Source of the DNA: Flammula alnicola
Lineage: Eukaryota; Basidiomycota; Agaricomycetes; Agaricales; Strophariaceae
DNA: 64,000 nt
Reading direction: 5' to 3'
NCBI GenBank assembly: GCA_015499995.1
Contig: JADNRV010000092.1
Span: 1 to 64,000, forward strand
The notes under the pieces were generated by a model that worked only from the letters and a program-made list of their open reading frames with translations, ran no database searches and had not been told where the DNA came from. Every line of letters begins with the position of its first letter. Position 1 is the stretch's first letter. The position numbers and the translations under genes are program-made. Shown here one piece after another: positions 47,586 to 58,716 of the stretch.

Positions 47586-48024
47586 TGTGAGTGATATTGG
47601 TGCAGAAGTTTGGCCAGGCTAGCGCATCATACCTATCAGAGTATCATATTGGTTCGTGACTGTGATGTAGCTCGGAGTTTTTAAATGCATAGAGTGAAAT
47701 GCATGGGACAAGGGCTGGCGTTTGCCGGCGTTCGTGCAGCATGATTGAAGGGATGTTTCCGCCGTTCCAGTACAAAATTTGCTTCCATACGAGTACATTA
47801 TGGATCCAATAAAGGGAAGTACAGTAGCTGGAAAGGAAAGATGTACAGCATCGAGCCACTTTCAAACGCGAGCTGGGCAACCGCTTAGTTCATATATGTA
47901 ATATACGTCCACGAGACACTCGGACTCAACTATCTTGATTTCCCTTTCTTCTTTCTTCTTCCTGACAACCTTGAACGCTCCTTTTACCCTTCTTTCTTTC
48001 TTTGCCCTTGAACGCGCACTCGCC
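47586..48024. other. Intergenic region upstream of the small Cys-rich gene
   Basis: No gene is supported. A minus-strand Lys/Arg-rich frame at 47862-48086 overlaps the next gene's first exon and shows no domain. Confidence 0.5.
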
Positions 48025-48447
48025 ATGGACGCTGGAGGAGATGCCTGCTCAATGATATGTGGAGGCTGCTGTGAGTCGTACGACATGTTGATGACAAGGA
48101 GGCCAGGATGACAGACTAATAGCCTTCGGATCCCAACAGGCCTTGTGTTCTTTTCCGGTCTGACCGCTTATTGCGGTACAAGTGTGTCTCAAAGCATCTA
48201 CATCATCAGGCTACTGAGTACCCCTCACTGATCCTTACTGATCTTAGAAACATACGGTTCTGGAGGATGCGGCGGCAACCGTAACGCAGGATGTTGCGGT
48301 TCTTGCTGCAGAGATTCCTTCGACGAAGATGCATTCGATGCACAAGTCAAGAAGGATATGGAAAAGACGAGAGATCCAAATGCCCAACCAGCGCTTACAG
48401 AAGGAATGTCAGTGCAAGCTCAAGGGGCAACGACTGCGGCTCCTTAG
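48025..48447 (+). CDS. Small Cys-rich protein (95 aa), possibly membrane-associated
   Basis: Three short exons (48025-48070, 48140-48181, 48248-48447) with matching phases give 95 codons. The N-terminal half has clustered cysteines (CSMICGGCCLVFFSGLTAYC, then SGGCGG, NAGCCGSCCRDSF) around one short hydrophobic segment. The C-terminal half is hydrophilic and acidic/Lys-rich. The cysteine pairs next to a hydrophobic stretch suggest palmitoylation or metal binding, which is inference. There is no signal peptide of the secreted-effector kind and no recognised family. Splice sites are canonical (GTGAGT, GTGTGT; CAG, TAG), and the three short exons stay open through to the stop. Confidence 0.75.
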
Positions 48448-48972
48448 GAGGTATTTGGTGAAGTTAGTTCGGCCCCTTTAAACTTTTCTCTCTGCTCTGT
48501 GAGTGCATGCTTTAGTCAGATGTCGTACGGCCATATTTGATGCATCGTTCATCAGGAATCTCTTTTGCTGCATCCAGGACCCAGGAACACTATGATATCC
48601 ACTACACTACAAATAATGTATTGACGCAGATACCTTTCCCAAAGACCTTTTCTGCCCCAACTCCTCCATTTGCACATTGCAAGGGCATACTGATAACGTG
48701 TCGACGTCTTCCACTAGCTACAGCATCATGCAAGTACTAGTTATCTGTCGTATAGGCAAGTAGTTGCCCGATGTAAATATATTTCCGCTGGCGAGGGTTG
48801 GGCCGACTTTCGTTCGTTGGCAAGGCCAGAGTTCACATCATTCCAACGACCTGGAACGAGAAGCGAGCATATAAGGCAAAGTACCTTCATTCAACGGTGC
48901 GTCCTTCAATGGACAATGGCTTGCGTCAATATTCCGGATGAAGACTATTCCAGAACATAGGATGCTGGCCAG
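48448..48972. other. Intergenic, convergent 3' regions
   Basis: No coding signal lies between the small Cys-rich gene (+) and the Zn2Cys6 gene (-). Confidence 0.6.
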
Positions 48973-51900
48973 TTATGGTTGCTGGTACTGCGGTGGTTCT
49001 CTCAAGAGCCCGTAATTCATGAACGAACCCCAACGGTCATCTAGCATCACACCTCGCTTCCCTCCGGTGCGTGTTGGCGTTGCTGACCTATACCAGGTGG
49101 TGCCGAGGCCCTGGATGACGGGTATGTGCGCCTGAGTTCGAGCCAGGCCAGCCCGACTATTATTCTCATTTTGCCTGTAAAGTCCGTACGAATGTGGGGA
49201 ACCTCGTGGAACAACCCATTCCACCCTCCTGACAGATCGGCAAAGGTTTGGGCTTGGTAAGGTGGAGCTCCTGCCGCAGTCGCTGTCGTTGTGCCTATCC
49301 TTAATGGAGGAGGTTGACGTGATGCGTGAGTAGATGGTTGTTGATGCATCATTCGTGAAGGTGGCAGTGTACAGCTGGATTGTGGCGTACCGTGGTAGGT
49401 CGACGGCGCGCCTGAAATGGATGGAGAAGAGCGAACTGAAGTCGAGGCTTGAGCCCGAGGAGGCGGCGGTAGAGTGTGCAATTGTTGCGGAATGTGAGAA
49501 CGGGGGATTGGACCGGAAGCTGAAGGCTGAGGCGGCTGCCGAGGTTGAGGCTGAAGTTGAGTTGGAGTTGTAGCTTTAGGCTCGTGCTGTATCACATTAT
49601 TGTTCCCTCCAAAATATAGAAGGTCCTCGACCCCTTGGCCTTTAGATGGAGCTGGTTTTCCTTGTTCGTGATAATATGCATGAGCTTCGTAGGCCTTCTG
49701 TAGCATGACCTGCAGAACGGGCTAAATAATAGGACCGTAAATAAGTCATTCTACTGTTAAATTAAACATAAAACTCACTAAGGCTCGGGCAGCGCGACTA
49801 CTGGTTTGCGCAGCACTTGTGAATATTTTACATATGGCTTCAAACTCCTCCAACGGCGTCGGCTTTAGGTTCAGATGAACCCCTCGAATAGCCACGGTGC
49901 CAACAATAACCTAAAAATGAAGTTCGTTAGCCTGTTGCTTTCCATTCCTAGACCAATCCTTTCTCACGGCTGCAGAGAACGTGAACGACCAGATCCGCCA
50001 GACTCGCGCACAAAGAAGCGGCTTCTTCAAGAACTGGGCCCTCGTATCCTGCAAGACGATGCACGCGCTAGAATATGCTGCAGTGACTGATTGACTACAG
50101 GGGCTGCTCAGGGGGTTGTCAGGATGTTCGGTCATCGCCTGCGCAAAATAAGCGCGATGCAGAAACAGCAACACTAGATTCCATTTGATTGAAAAATATG
50201 GAGTCAGACAAGAAAACTCCGTCGCATCTTTTTTATGAAATAAAAAATTGTGGACATACTGAGTTCTTGGTAATGTGACCGAACGAAGGTACGCATTGAA
50301 ATTGCCGTACGATCTGTGTGATTTTGGAGAACGTCGGCTCGTGGAAGAGCAAGATCTCGGATTTTTCGGTCGAGTTCCATAACCGTTTCATAGCTCGGCG
50401 GTTTAACAGCGAGGGCAATGCGCACTAGAGGTATCAAGCATTCGGCATTTGCTTTGAAACCCCAAATACCAACTATTTAAAAAAAATTAGAGCTATACGC
50501 GACGGCGAAGATAATCCGCAGACTTACAGCCCAGAGGTACTTCTCCCTCCTGAAACAAATTTTCATCCTCGACACTGGGTATGCGACAATCAATATATGA
50601 CATCAGTAAACTCGGCGGCCTTCCTGTAACCAAACTCTAAAAAAGCGTTATCAAGTGCCTCACAAGGGTTCAAAAACGGTGGAAACACGTCGATTGACGG
50701 GGAGCTGGGTTCAAAGTCGTCACATACCTGCCATAGAACGCCTGCCATCAGGTTCCAGAAATAGACGCGCCGGTCATATGCCTCTCTTCCCTCAAATCCC
50801 CACATCGATGGATCAATGTCTGGTGGGAAATTTATTCTGGGTCAGCAAAATATTGCTCTTCTTTAGTGGATAGATCCTGAGAAAAATCGCAACTCACGGA
50901 AGCCAATCTGATATTTATAATTTAAAAAAAATTGCGGCACGGTAAAATGAAAGTGCACCCACCCTCAGAGCTACTTGGCCAGCTAAATCGAGAAGCACAT
51001 ATGACTGCTCGAGATTGCTTTCCTTCCCACTCATACCGTTGTAGATGCTCATGAGGTGTAGTACCTATTATGGCCGATATCAGCGAAGACAGGACCAGAG
51101 TAATGAATATAACAAGCCTTGATGGTGACCATAGATTGGGCGCCCAGGACAGGTTGAAGCGCCAAGGTTGCCCTAGAAAGGCGGTAATAATGCTGTGCTT
51201 CCAGATTATACGGTGGGAGATTCAGGTCTACTAAAGATCCTATCCCAAGAACGATAAGCAGCAAAGCGAGATCATGTGGGCCATATAGAACGGGGTTCTG
51301 TTTGTATATGATAGGGATGAGTTCGTTTACCAGTTTATGACGAGAGACAATGTGAAACATCCACGACAGATGTTCAAGAAAAGTGTCGCATAAAGTAATG
51401 GCCCTATCGATTGAAGGGAGAAATGATTCTATCATATTCTGCACTGAGGCAGCCACGACGTTAGGTGGTGTGAATGGGAAGGATTGGTAACATTGGTTGA
51501 TTTCTGGGGAAAGATAAGAGGGATCTAATTCTTGGAGCGAGGGTCCCGAATTTTCGCTTTGCGATGTTGAACTGACTTCTGAAGACTGTTGAAAAGACCC
51601 AAGTCAGATAGCTAAACTAAGAGCATTAGAAATTGAATTGACCATTAGAAGGCTCTGAAAGCAAGCCATGACGTTCAAGATCAGCAAAAGTATATCGATG
51701 AGTATAGTAGACAAACCTCAGATCCTCCTGACGGTCCAAAGAAACGAGAGCCGCCTTGGCCATCGAGCCACAGCGTCCCCGAGGCTTCGCGAAGAGGTAA
51801 TGGCGACTGAGTGTTTTCTTCCGAGACAGCTTTTAATTGGGGCCCTTCTTCTTCGTCGACTTCTTCTGTCGAGCTGAGCAGGGGGTGGGGCCGATCTGAC

Positions 51901-52447
51901 TCGGAACCGTGAATAATGGCAAGAGCGTCTTCTAATGAACGCATGCGCGCTTCCATCCTCGTCAATTTGTGACGGAGGTGGTCTGTGGCTGCGAGGACAA
52001 ATCTATGTATTACGATGACAGAGTTCAGAAAGTGCACACCGAACGTAGTTATACAGCACTCACCGGCTTCCCTCACCTGGGGGTATCGTCCCTGACGCAA
52101 TAATTGAGCTCAATACTTTGGAAGACCAACTAAGATCATACCGTTCGGACAAAGAGCCCCACATCCTCGCTTAACACACGTGGAGCACGGAACTGTCCTG
52201 TCGCAGCGTATCTTGAGCCTTCGACATTCAGCACATGCTATCTCGCCCCTAGGAATTAGGTGTAAAGGTCTCTCAGTGGCGGAGTGACAAAGAAAGAGGC
52301 GCACCTAATTCTCCTGGTCGCTTTAGTGGGTACTCTAATCTTAGCAGCGAGTGGATCCCCGAAAGCTTCACTGCTGCCTGCAGCTGGGGATTGAGAACCC
52401 GAGGAGGGTTGCACTATCCGCTGGAACGGGATCTGCTTTGGGTCCAT
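48973..52447 (-). CDS. Zn(II)2Cys6 transcription factor with fungal-specific middle homology region
   Basis: The ATG at 52447 begins a disordered leader. After an intron the zinc cluster reads CAECRRLKIRCDRTVPC then STCVKRGCGALC (C-x2-C-x6-C-x5-C-x2-C-x8-C). A coiled coil follows (LRHKLTRMEARMRSLEDAL). The fungal-specific transcription-factor domain is spread over many small exons: FLEHLSWMFHIVSRHKLVNE, GPHDLALLLIVLGIGSL, HYYRLSRATLAL, WGFEGREAYDRRVYFWNLM, CRIPSVEDENLFQEGE, and LHRAYFAQAMTEHPDNPL. The C-terminus is Gln/Pro-rich, ending LDDRWGSFMNYGL before TAA at 48973. One base appears to be missing in a C-run at about 49196-49201, where HEVP must join PHSYGLY. It is a nuclear DNA-binding regulator; the target genes are unknown. 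Exact exon ends were not all fixed. Confidence 0.85.
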
Positions 52448-55400
52448 CGGCGACTTTTGTTGAAATTGGAGGGTAAAAGAAGAGTGGCATGCGTCGGAGA
52501 GGAGACAAGGCAGTTGTTTGAGGGAGAGATGGAGCGTTGTATAATTTAACCTGTTTCGCGTGCAATTGTCAAAGAGAAGCGACGACATACGGCATCAATT
52601 TCGCTCTCGGAGACTCTCGAGGTCTCTGAGTCTTTGTGCAGATTCTGTCGCCCACGTGCCGATCAGCTTCAAAGTAAAATTCTGAAGTTCGCCGCGTCTG
52701 TATTACCGAAATCCCCTTATTTTAAAATTCTGCTCGCTGGCACCTCTACATAATCGAAAATATCCTTCAAATCCTTACCAGAACGACCTTAATTCAGGTA
52801 TTCACTGGCGTTCACTTCCTCGTAGTAAAAGAATCATTGGTCCTGTGACTGGATGCCGACGCTAACGATGGCTCTAACCTATTTCTTTCAGGTTTATTTT
52901 TACATAAACTTGGTCTCAACTGCGCTGTCGTTGTCAAAAAGAAGCGATTCCTGCAGCGGGCCCCGATGCATATTTCTGGGCGCGGTTTCACATTTTTAAT
53001 CTTCCTGCAAACCTGAATAGCGCTCTGTTGCTGGCAAAACGTGTTGCCATGTGCGATAGAGGACCGGTCACCGCTGCGCAGTTCGCTGTTCTAGCCTCCG
53101 GTCGCTGTGCTTGCACCTGATTGTCCTTATGGACGAATCTGGAGCCAAGGGGCCGGCACACGGCTGGCTTGGATTCCACATTTGTAACTTCTCAATGGTA
53201 CGTCATAGCTAATCGATTATCGTTAGAGTTACCGCTCACGTCCAGTACGGTGTACCCAGTGCTTAAGCGGGGACCAACGCAACCCATTTAACGATAAATG
53301 GGCACATTGCCGAGCCTCTGCTCCCAAATGCTACCATGGTATCTCTCGCAGCCTCTCCTCTGGCTCTCTCCTTCCATGACTGCCAGTGTCGGAATCTATA
53401 AGTCTTGTTCGTAGATTTCATTTGCGCCTTCTCGGAATTAGTGTATTGTTCTCTGGCAGTAACCCTGAAGTGTTTGACATGTCCGTCTTCCACGCCACGG
53501 TATCTTGCGAGTCGGGTCCTCGGAACAACAGAAAGCGGACCCGCTGGTGTATTTGGGACACTTCCTTCCCGGACATATGACATGGCACGAAGCCCTCCAA
53601 CCTCGAGGCCTCTTCAAAGATGACATATCGTTGATTTTCGCTGTCCACGAGGGTGGATTTTTCCGATGCGAATTCTCAGAGAACAAGAAAGCACACCCGT
53701 TGACATCTCTTTCACTGGCTCGCTCCGGTCAAGTACGAAAGGCTAAATTACTGTCAATAGAACTCATGTGTTTATAGCAACAATGATGCAGTAACTCACA
53801 CGGTACTGCCGTCCATGTCCATGGAATCCCAGATGTGCCGTATCGGTACCGAGTGCCTAGGAACTTTTGACGCTAGCATGGCCTGTAGTAAAGCTGAGCC
53901 TTGAGTTAATACATCCCATTCAGGAAATTGAACGGCAGGCAGTATACGTTTCTAACTTTATCCACCTTGACAGATCGACAAAACAAACGTCGTGGGTGCG
54001 AATGAAATAGTCAAAGCTGGGATTCGAACACCCTCACCAGCTTACTCCCCACAACAGACCAAAAATAAATAACAGTACTAGCCCTCAGTCGTATGAATTC
54101 TCTTCCGATTAGAATGAGTATGAGCACCAATAAATTGTCCTTCAATGCGAAAGATGTCAAAGCCAAGCAAATGCACTGAGCAATCTTTCAGGCTACGTCA
54201 ACAGTTTGGTCTACTTTCCCTGTACAACTCAGTAAAAGAAACAAATATATGCATGCTCTCCAAGCAATGAATATTATTGTGCAATAGTTGGAAAAGATAC
54301 CAGAAAAATCTACATAGTTATAAAATGAGCATGAAATATCCTTGTCAGCCAGAACGATGTGGTGACCTGAGGCCTGAGCGCTGAGCCCCATGTCAATTCT
54401 GTTGAAAATATGCGCTTGAAAGTGAGACGCCTTGGCAAGACTGTGGCCGCTTGTTCTGTTGGCTCTTCTCATCGGGCTTTGATTGTTTCCAAGAAGCTCG
54501 TAGAGGACAATATTACTTGAATGCAGCCAAAGCCGTGAGGTGCTTTTCTTGGACGCGTTGTCAATTTCACGATGAACTTATTTCACGACTGTACATAGAG
54601 AATATAAATATCCAGGCATTTCCAGGTACTATAACTTGTCTTCATCAGTTTGGCGCCTTGGGATTGGAAGCCGCTGTATTACTCTACATAGAGTATATCT
54701 TAGTAAGCGCCAAAATTAGATAATTTAGAGATCAAAGTTTCATTCAAGCAAGTAGCGATTGACCTCCTATGAGTAGGTGCTCCTGCTATGGCCAAGCTGT
54801 GGCCAAGATTTTCTTGATTTCAGGTCGAAGGAATCAGCGGCCCGGGCGCCTCCGCTTATTTGTAACTATTTTGGCACCGGCACGGTAACCATTCCTTTTT
54901 GCAACGCATGACCGGTGACTTCAACACGAACCAGTTTACTCGCGCCGCTGTTCTCCCACTACGGCCTCGTCCGCCTATCCCTCGTCTTCATTATGGACCA
55001 CCAAGTCTTGGAAACTAATGGACGGTTAATCCAAGTGATATCACTGCCCTTAAGCTTTGCTTAAGCTTGCTCTTCGCCTGCAAGGATCACCACGGTGCAG
55101 ACTTCCACAGTGCTTTATCATCCGGGCCAGTACAACTTCAAGCTTCAAGCTTCAAGTGTCATATCCCTCCTCACCCAGAGATCCATATCTCATGGACTGA
55201 CTGCTGTAGATTTCCCTCATTTCTTTGCATGAACATGCGGCTCTCGGGTTGAACAACATTCTGTCCTCGGATGACGTCGTCAAGCTCACGGCGTCATATT
55301 AGTGCCTCTTTTACTTCACACAGTCCCAGGCATTATGATTTTCAATCCACCTAACGCACGGTCTTCGCGGTCTGCGGATCGCAAGGATTCCTAATGTCTT

Positions 55401-55797
55401 CCTTACCGAGGCAGCAACGCATTGCCTTTTCTATGATAACTTCTTGACTCATCCGGTCCCTCCTTAACTTTTTCACCAACTCTCTTCGGAACCTAAGTAG
55501 GGGCCCAGCGTAACCACAACCGGACATCGAATGTGACCCTTGTTATCGCCCTAGAGCGAAGTTTGTTCGGTCCCCACAATCTCTCCCAAAGTTTTCGACG
55601 AACTCCGTAAAGGCTCCCTTCTGCTCGAAATATATTTCGCACAAACGAAAGCCAATCCGCTCGCAATTGCCTTTCGCATCCAATCAGAATGAACCACTTT
55701 GTTGAAAGTCACCTACGCTATATGTCTTCAAATTACAATCAAATCGAATTACAAATAGCGTCATTCTATTCGTCTTAGCCAATCCTGGTCCGATCCA
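52448..55797. other. Gene-poor stretch, nothing intact seen
   Basis: Short frames on both strands lack protein-like composition. The first few hundred bases are the promoter side of the Zn2Cys6 gene. From about 55000 the text may include further rotted parts of the adenylation-domain gene that follows, but nothing can be named. Confidence 0.5.
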
Positions 55798-56500
55798 GTG
55801 CATTTAGCGATATCCATATTGGTTGACGGAGGTGCCTACGTTGTCCTGGATCCTAAAGCGACAAGCACTGCCAGAGCCCTGCAGGAATGCTTGAGTTTGG
55901 GCAAACTGCACTCCCTTGTGGTCATAACCCGCACTACGTCTCACATTGAATTTGGATCTTTAGATATCGATTTCCTCGATGTGGAAGTTTATCCAAAGCT
56001 CGCTTCATGATCCTCGAACCTTATGGGGTTTTAATTCAAAGAGCAGTTTTCCATCCGTAGCTCCTCAGGACACTGCATTTGTTTACTCGCAAGAACACCG
56101 ATGATTCGTCATTCGTAACTCATGTCACTCATGCCCGCGCTATCAATCTCCTGCATGAATCCTTTGAGAGCTTTGGTATTAGTGAAGATAGCAACATTTT
56201 AATCACGACGGTTGTCCGGACTCGATGTCTCAATTCTTTGGAATATCCTTGCGGTACGCCTATCCTTGTATGATTTTATGCCGCCTCTTATTATCGAACG
56301 TAATCTAGCATGGCGGTGCCATCTGCTCGACAGATGTCGACTGAACCAATCTCCTCGTCACTTTCTCGGTTTCCATGCTCTAAACACACCGCTCTCTACA
56401 GTAACACTTGCGGGTTGCCGTCACATACCATCATACAAGATGACAGTCCATCGCCAACGTTTTACAATGACACAAATATCATGAAGGTATTTATCTGATT
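55798..56500 (+). pseudogene. Remnant of an NRPS-like adenylation domain
   Basis: Three frames in succession match core motifs of adenylate-forming enzymes: ISILVDGGAYVVLDPKA (A2-like, compare LKAGGAYVPLDP) at 55805-55860, THARAINLLHESFESFGIS (following A3) at about 56118-56180, and GLDVSILWNIL (A4-like, compare FDVSIFDIL) at about 56215-56250. Stops and frame changes separate them and no A5-A10 motifs were found. The gene was probably a nonribosomal peptide synthetase or related reductase and is dead here. Confidence 0.6.
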
Positions 56501-58315
56501 ATATCTCAACCGGGTGTTCAAATTTTAATGTCTTCTCTCATGCTAGTAGTAGTACGACGACGAGAATTTTATGTGAGTTATTTATTCTATGACAAATGTT
56601 CTCTATCACTGACAAAAAGCACAGTGAAGAAACTGGTCCTTTCGACTGCTTTCAGGCTTAATCTTAAACAGAATTGACACTGAAATCGTCAAAATCGACG
56701 GTGGCTTGCCTGTGAACTATTTATGGCACCACCCTTCTCGTCACTGAAGGGCGCAATACGATCTTCATACACCAACGTACAAAAATCTCTGTCCCATGCG
56801 TCTAACTCATCTTCCGACAACATAGTTGCTACTGTATCGTCATGCAGTATGTCGGCGTCAAGGTGGATGCTTTGGAACGTTAGGGAAATTATATTGCCCA
56901 ATCCGTCCGTACCTCGACCCTCTCGCGGCTCGCTGGGTAACTTGGGGAGCTTGAGTGTACTAGAAAACGCCATCAAATGCCAGGGCCCAGTTGGTGGGAC
57001 TCTGTGTATGTCGATATTAGTGGTTCAGAAAATGTAATGCAAGCCCCTTCAAGTTCAGGAGCACGCTGATCTGATGAATTGGCTCAATCACAAACTCAGC
57101 ATCCACTCTGGCTCTGCAGAAGCGTTTACAGGAATTTTATTCTGGTCGACGAGATGATCCAGTTATGGATTATCGCTTGGGAATTTGGAGGGTGGAATTC
57201 GGCTTATTTTGAATACGCATGTTTTGCATCGTCGTTACCCTCCACTGTTCTAAGGCGTTGGATGGACCAGATACTGCCGTACTTGGGATCTTATGATGAA
57301 GAACGTCACCTCTTTCGCTCCATGATGTGGGCACTCGAGATTACACCTTCTGCTTGATAGCTGCCAGTGACATTATGTTCAAAGCGGATAACCAACGGAT
57401 AACGGTGGATTTGTCATGATATCATCACTAAACGCTAGCTGAATGGTGGAGCGGGCAGCGAAAGAGTGCCTGCAACATTGTCCTCTTTTTGAGCCCTACC
57501 GTTGAACTTGAAATAAATCATGTATGAAGACTTATTAATATTTGCTGCATTCAGATGCAAAAGGAAAGGACGGTAATAGAACGATTGCGTTCAATATTTT
57601 AGGCCTCTTGCAGCATGATCAAAGACATAGTGTTTGGTATATGTATGGTTCAGTTGGATGTCAAGTTGCTTCTAGCGGTTATCGATTTATCCCTCCTCTA
57701 TCTATGTTTCCAGGGCTGTCTGAGCCACCTCTCCCGATCAAATATGCGCGCTCTTGACAACACATAAATGCAATCAGCGGCGTCATTTATTTTTGAATTG
57801 CCTGTTACCCCTAATTAGCCCCTTGCGCTCTGTGTCCGCACTGAAATTTTACACCACATACGTCTATCCACCTTCGACATTTTTTCCGAGTATTTGCAAA
57901 TTCAAAAATCGCGATGCATACTTCTCTTAAACCACCCCTACTCAATCAACTACTAATGCCCGAGTCCAGAGTTCAGAGGGATCACCAACATCAACGTCTG
58001 AGCGACAATTGGCATATATTGATGGCAGACAGTGTGAAATGAGATGGAAAGATTTACGTCTCCATCTGTCCAATTGTAATCAACGATGCAACCTTTTCAA
58101 AGCCTGAAGAATCGCCCACTTTGTTCCATTTCGGGACCATGTCAGTATCACAACTACCTACCTACCATTAGGGTAGACTAGGGTCTCACGCAGAGTAATG
58201 TATTTCAGGTACAAGACCTGCCCTGACAATTCAGTCGTGGAACTATAAATCCGAGAGGCGAGTTGTGTCGATTAGCAGATCTCCCTCATCGTACCTCCCT
58301 ACCAAAGCGACAGAC
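56501..58315. other. Gene-poor stretch
   Basis: Open frames at 56723-57037 (+), 56689-56976 (-) and 57079-57357 (+) are moderately long, but none shows a recognisable domain or a consistent exon structure. They may be further decay products. Confidence 0.45.
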
Positions 58316-58716
58316 ATGTCAGGTCAACAAGGTCACGAACACACTCAACCGGGCGCTAAGCCTCCCATGTGTACGTTCTCCATTTTTCATCGTTCTCCAC
58401 ACGGAGAATCCGACGACTTACCTCCTGACTCACCAGCGGCTCAGATGCAAGACGTTGCCAAAAAGACAGGCACGGAATTTGCGAAGAGCATGGGCAAGGA
58501 AGGCGGGAAGCAGTTCGTCGATTATGAAAAAAACAATGGACAGCAACAGGTCTCGGATGCTCAGCAGCAATTGGATGATGCCAAAGCGCAAGCTCAGGTC
58601 CGTTTTGACTTTTGAGTGTTAGGATTGAGGTTGAATCATACTATACTGACTTGAGCTGGCCTTTCTCTTCACAGGGCATGTGGGCGAAGTACTGCGGCTG
58701 CTTTTCTGGAGCCTGA
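58316..58716 (+). CDS. Small conserved-looking hydrophilic protein (85 aa)
   Basis: Three exons (58316-58370, 58437-58597, 58675-58716) give 85 codons with matching phases. The protein begins MSGQQGHEHTQPG, then AQMQDVAKKTGTEFAKSMG, KEGGKQFVDYEKN and DAQQQLDDAKAQAQ, ending WAKYCGCFSGA. The middle is an amphipathic, Gln/Lys-rich helix; the last residues include two Cys near the end. The first intron (66 nt) is a multiple of three, so retaining it would add 22 residues without a stop. No family was recognised. The upstream 60 bases lack a strong TATA box. Confidence 0.65.

Noticed and set aside
47862..48086. Minus-strand Lys/Arg-rich frame
   Set aside because: It overlaps the better-supported small Cys-rich gene on the other strand, shows no domain, and has low-complexity composition.
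54005..54075. tRNA-like T-arm text (GTTCGAATCCCAG) on the minus strand
   Set aside because: The T-stem does not pair with the correct 7-nt loop and no matching acceptor or anticodon arm was found upstream.
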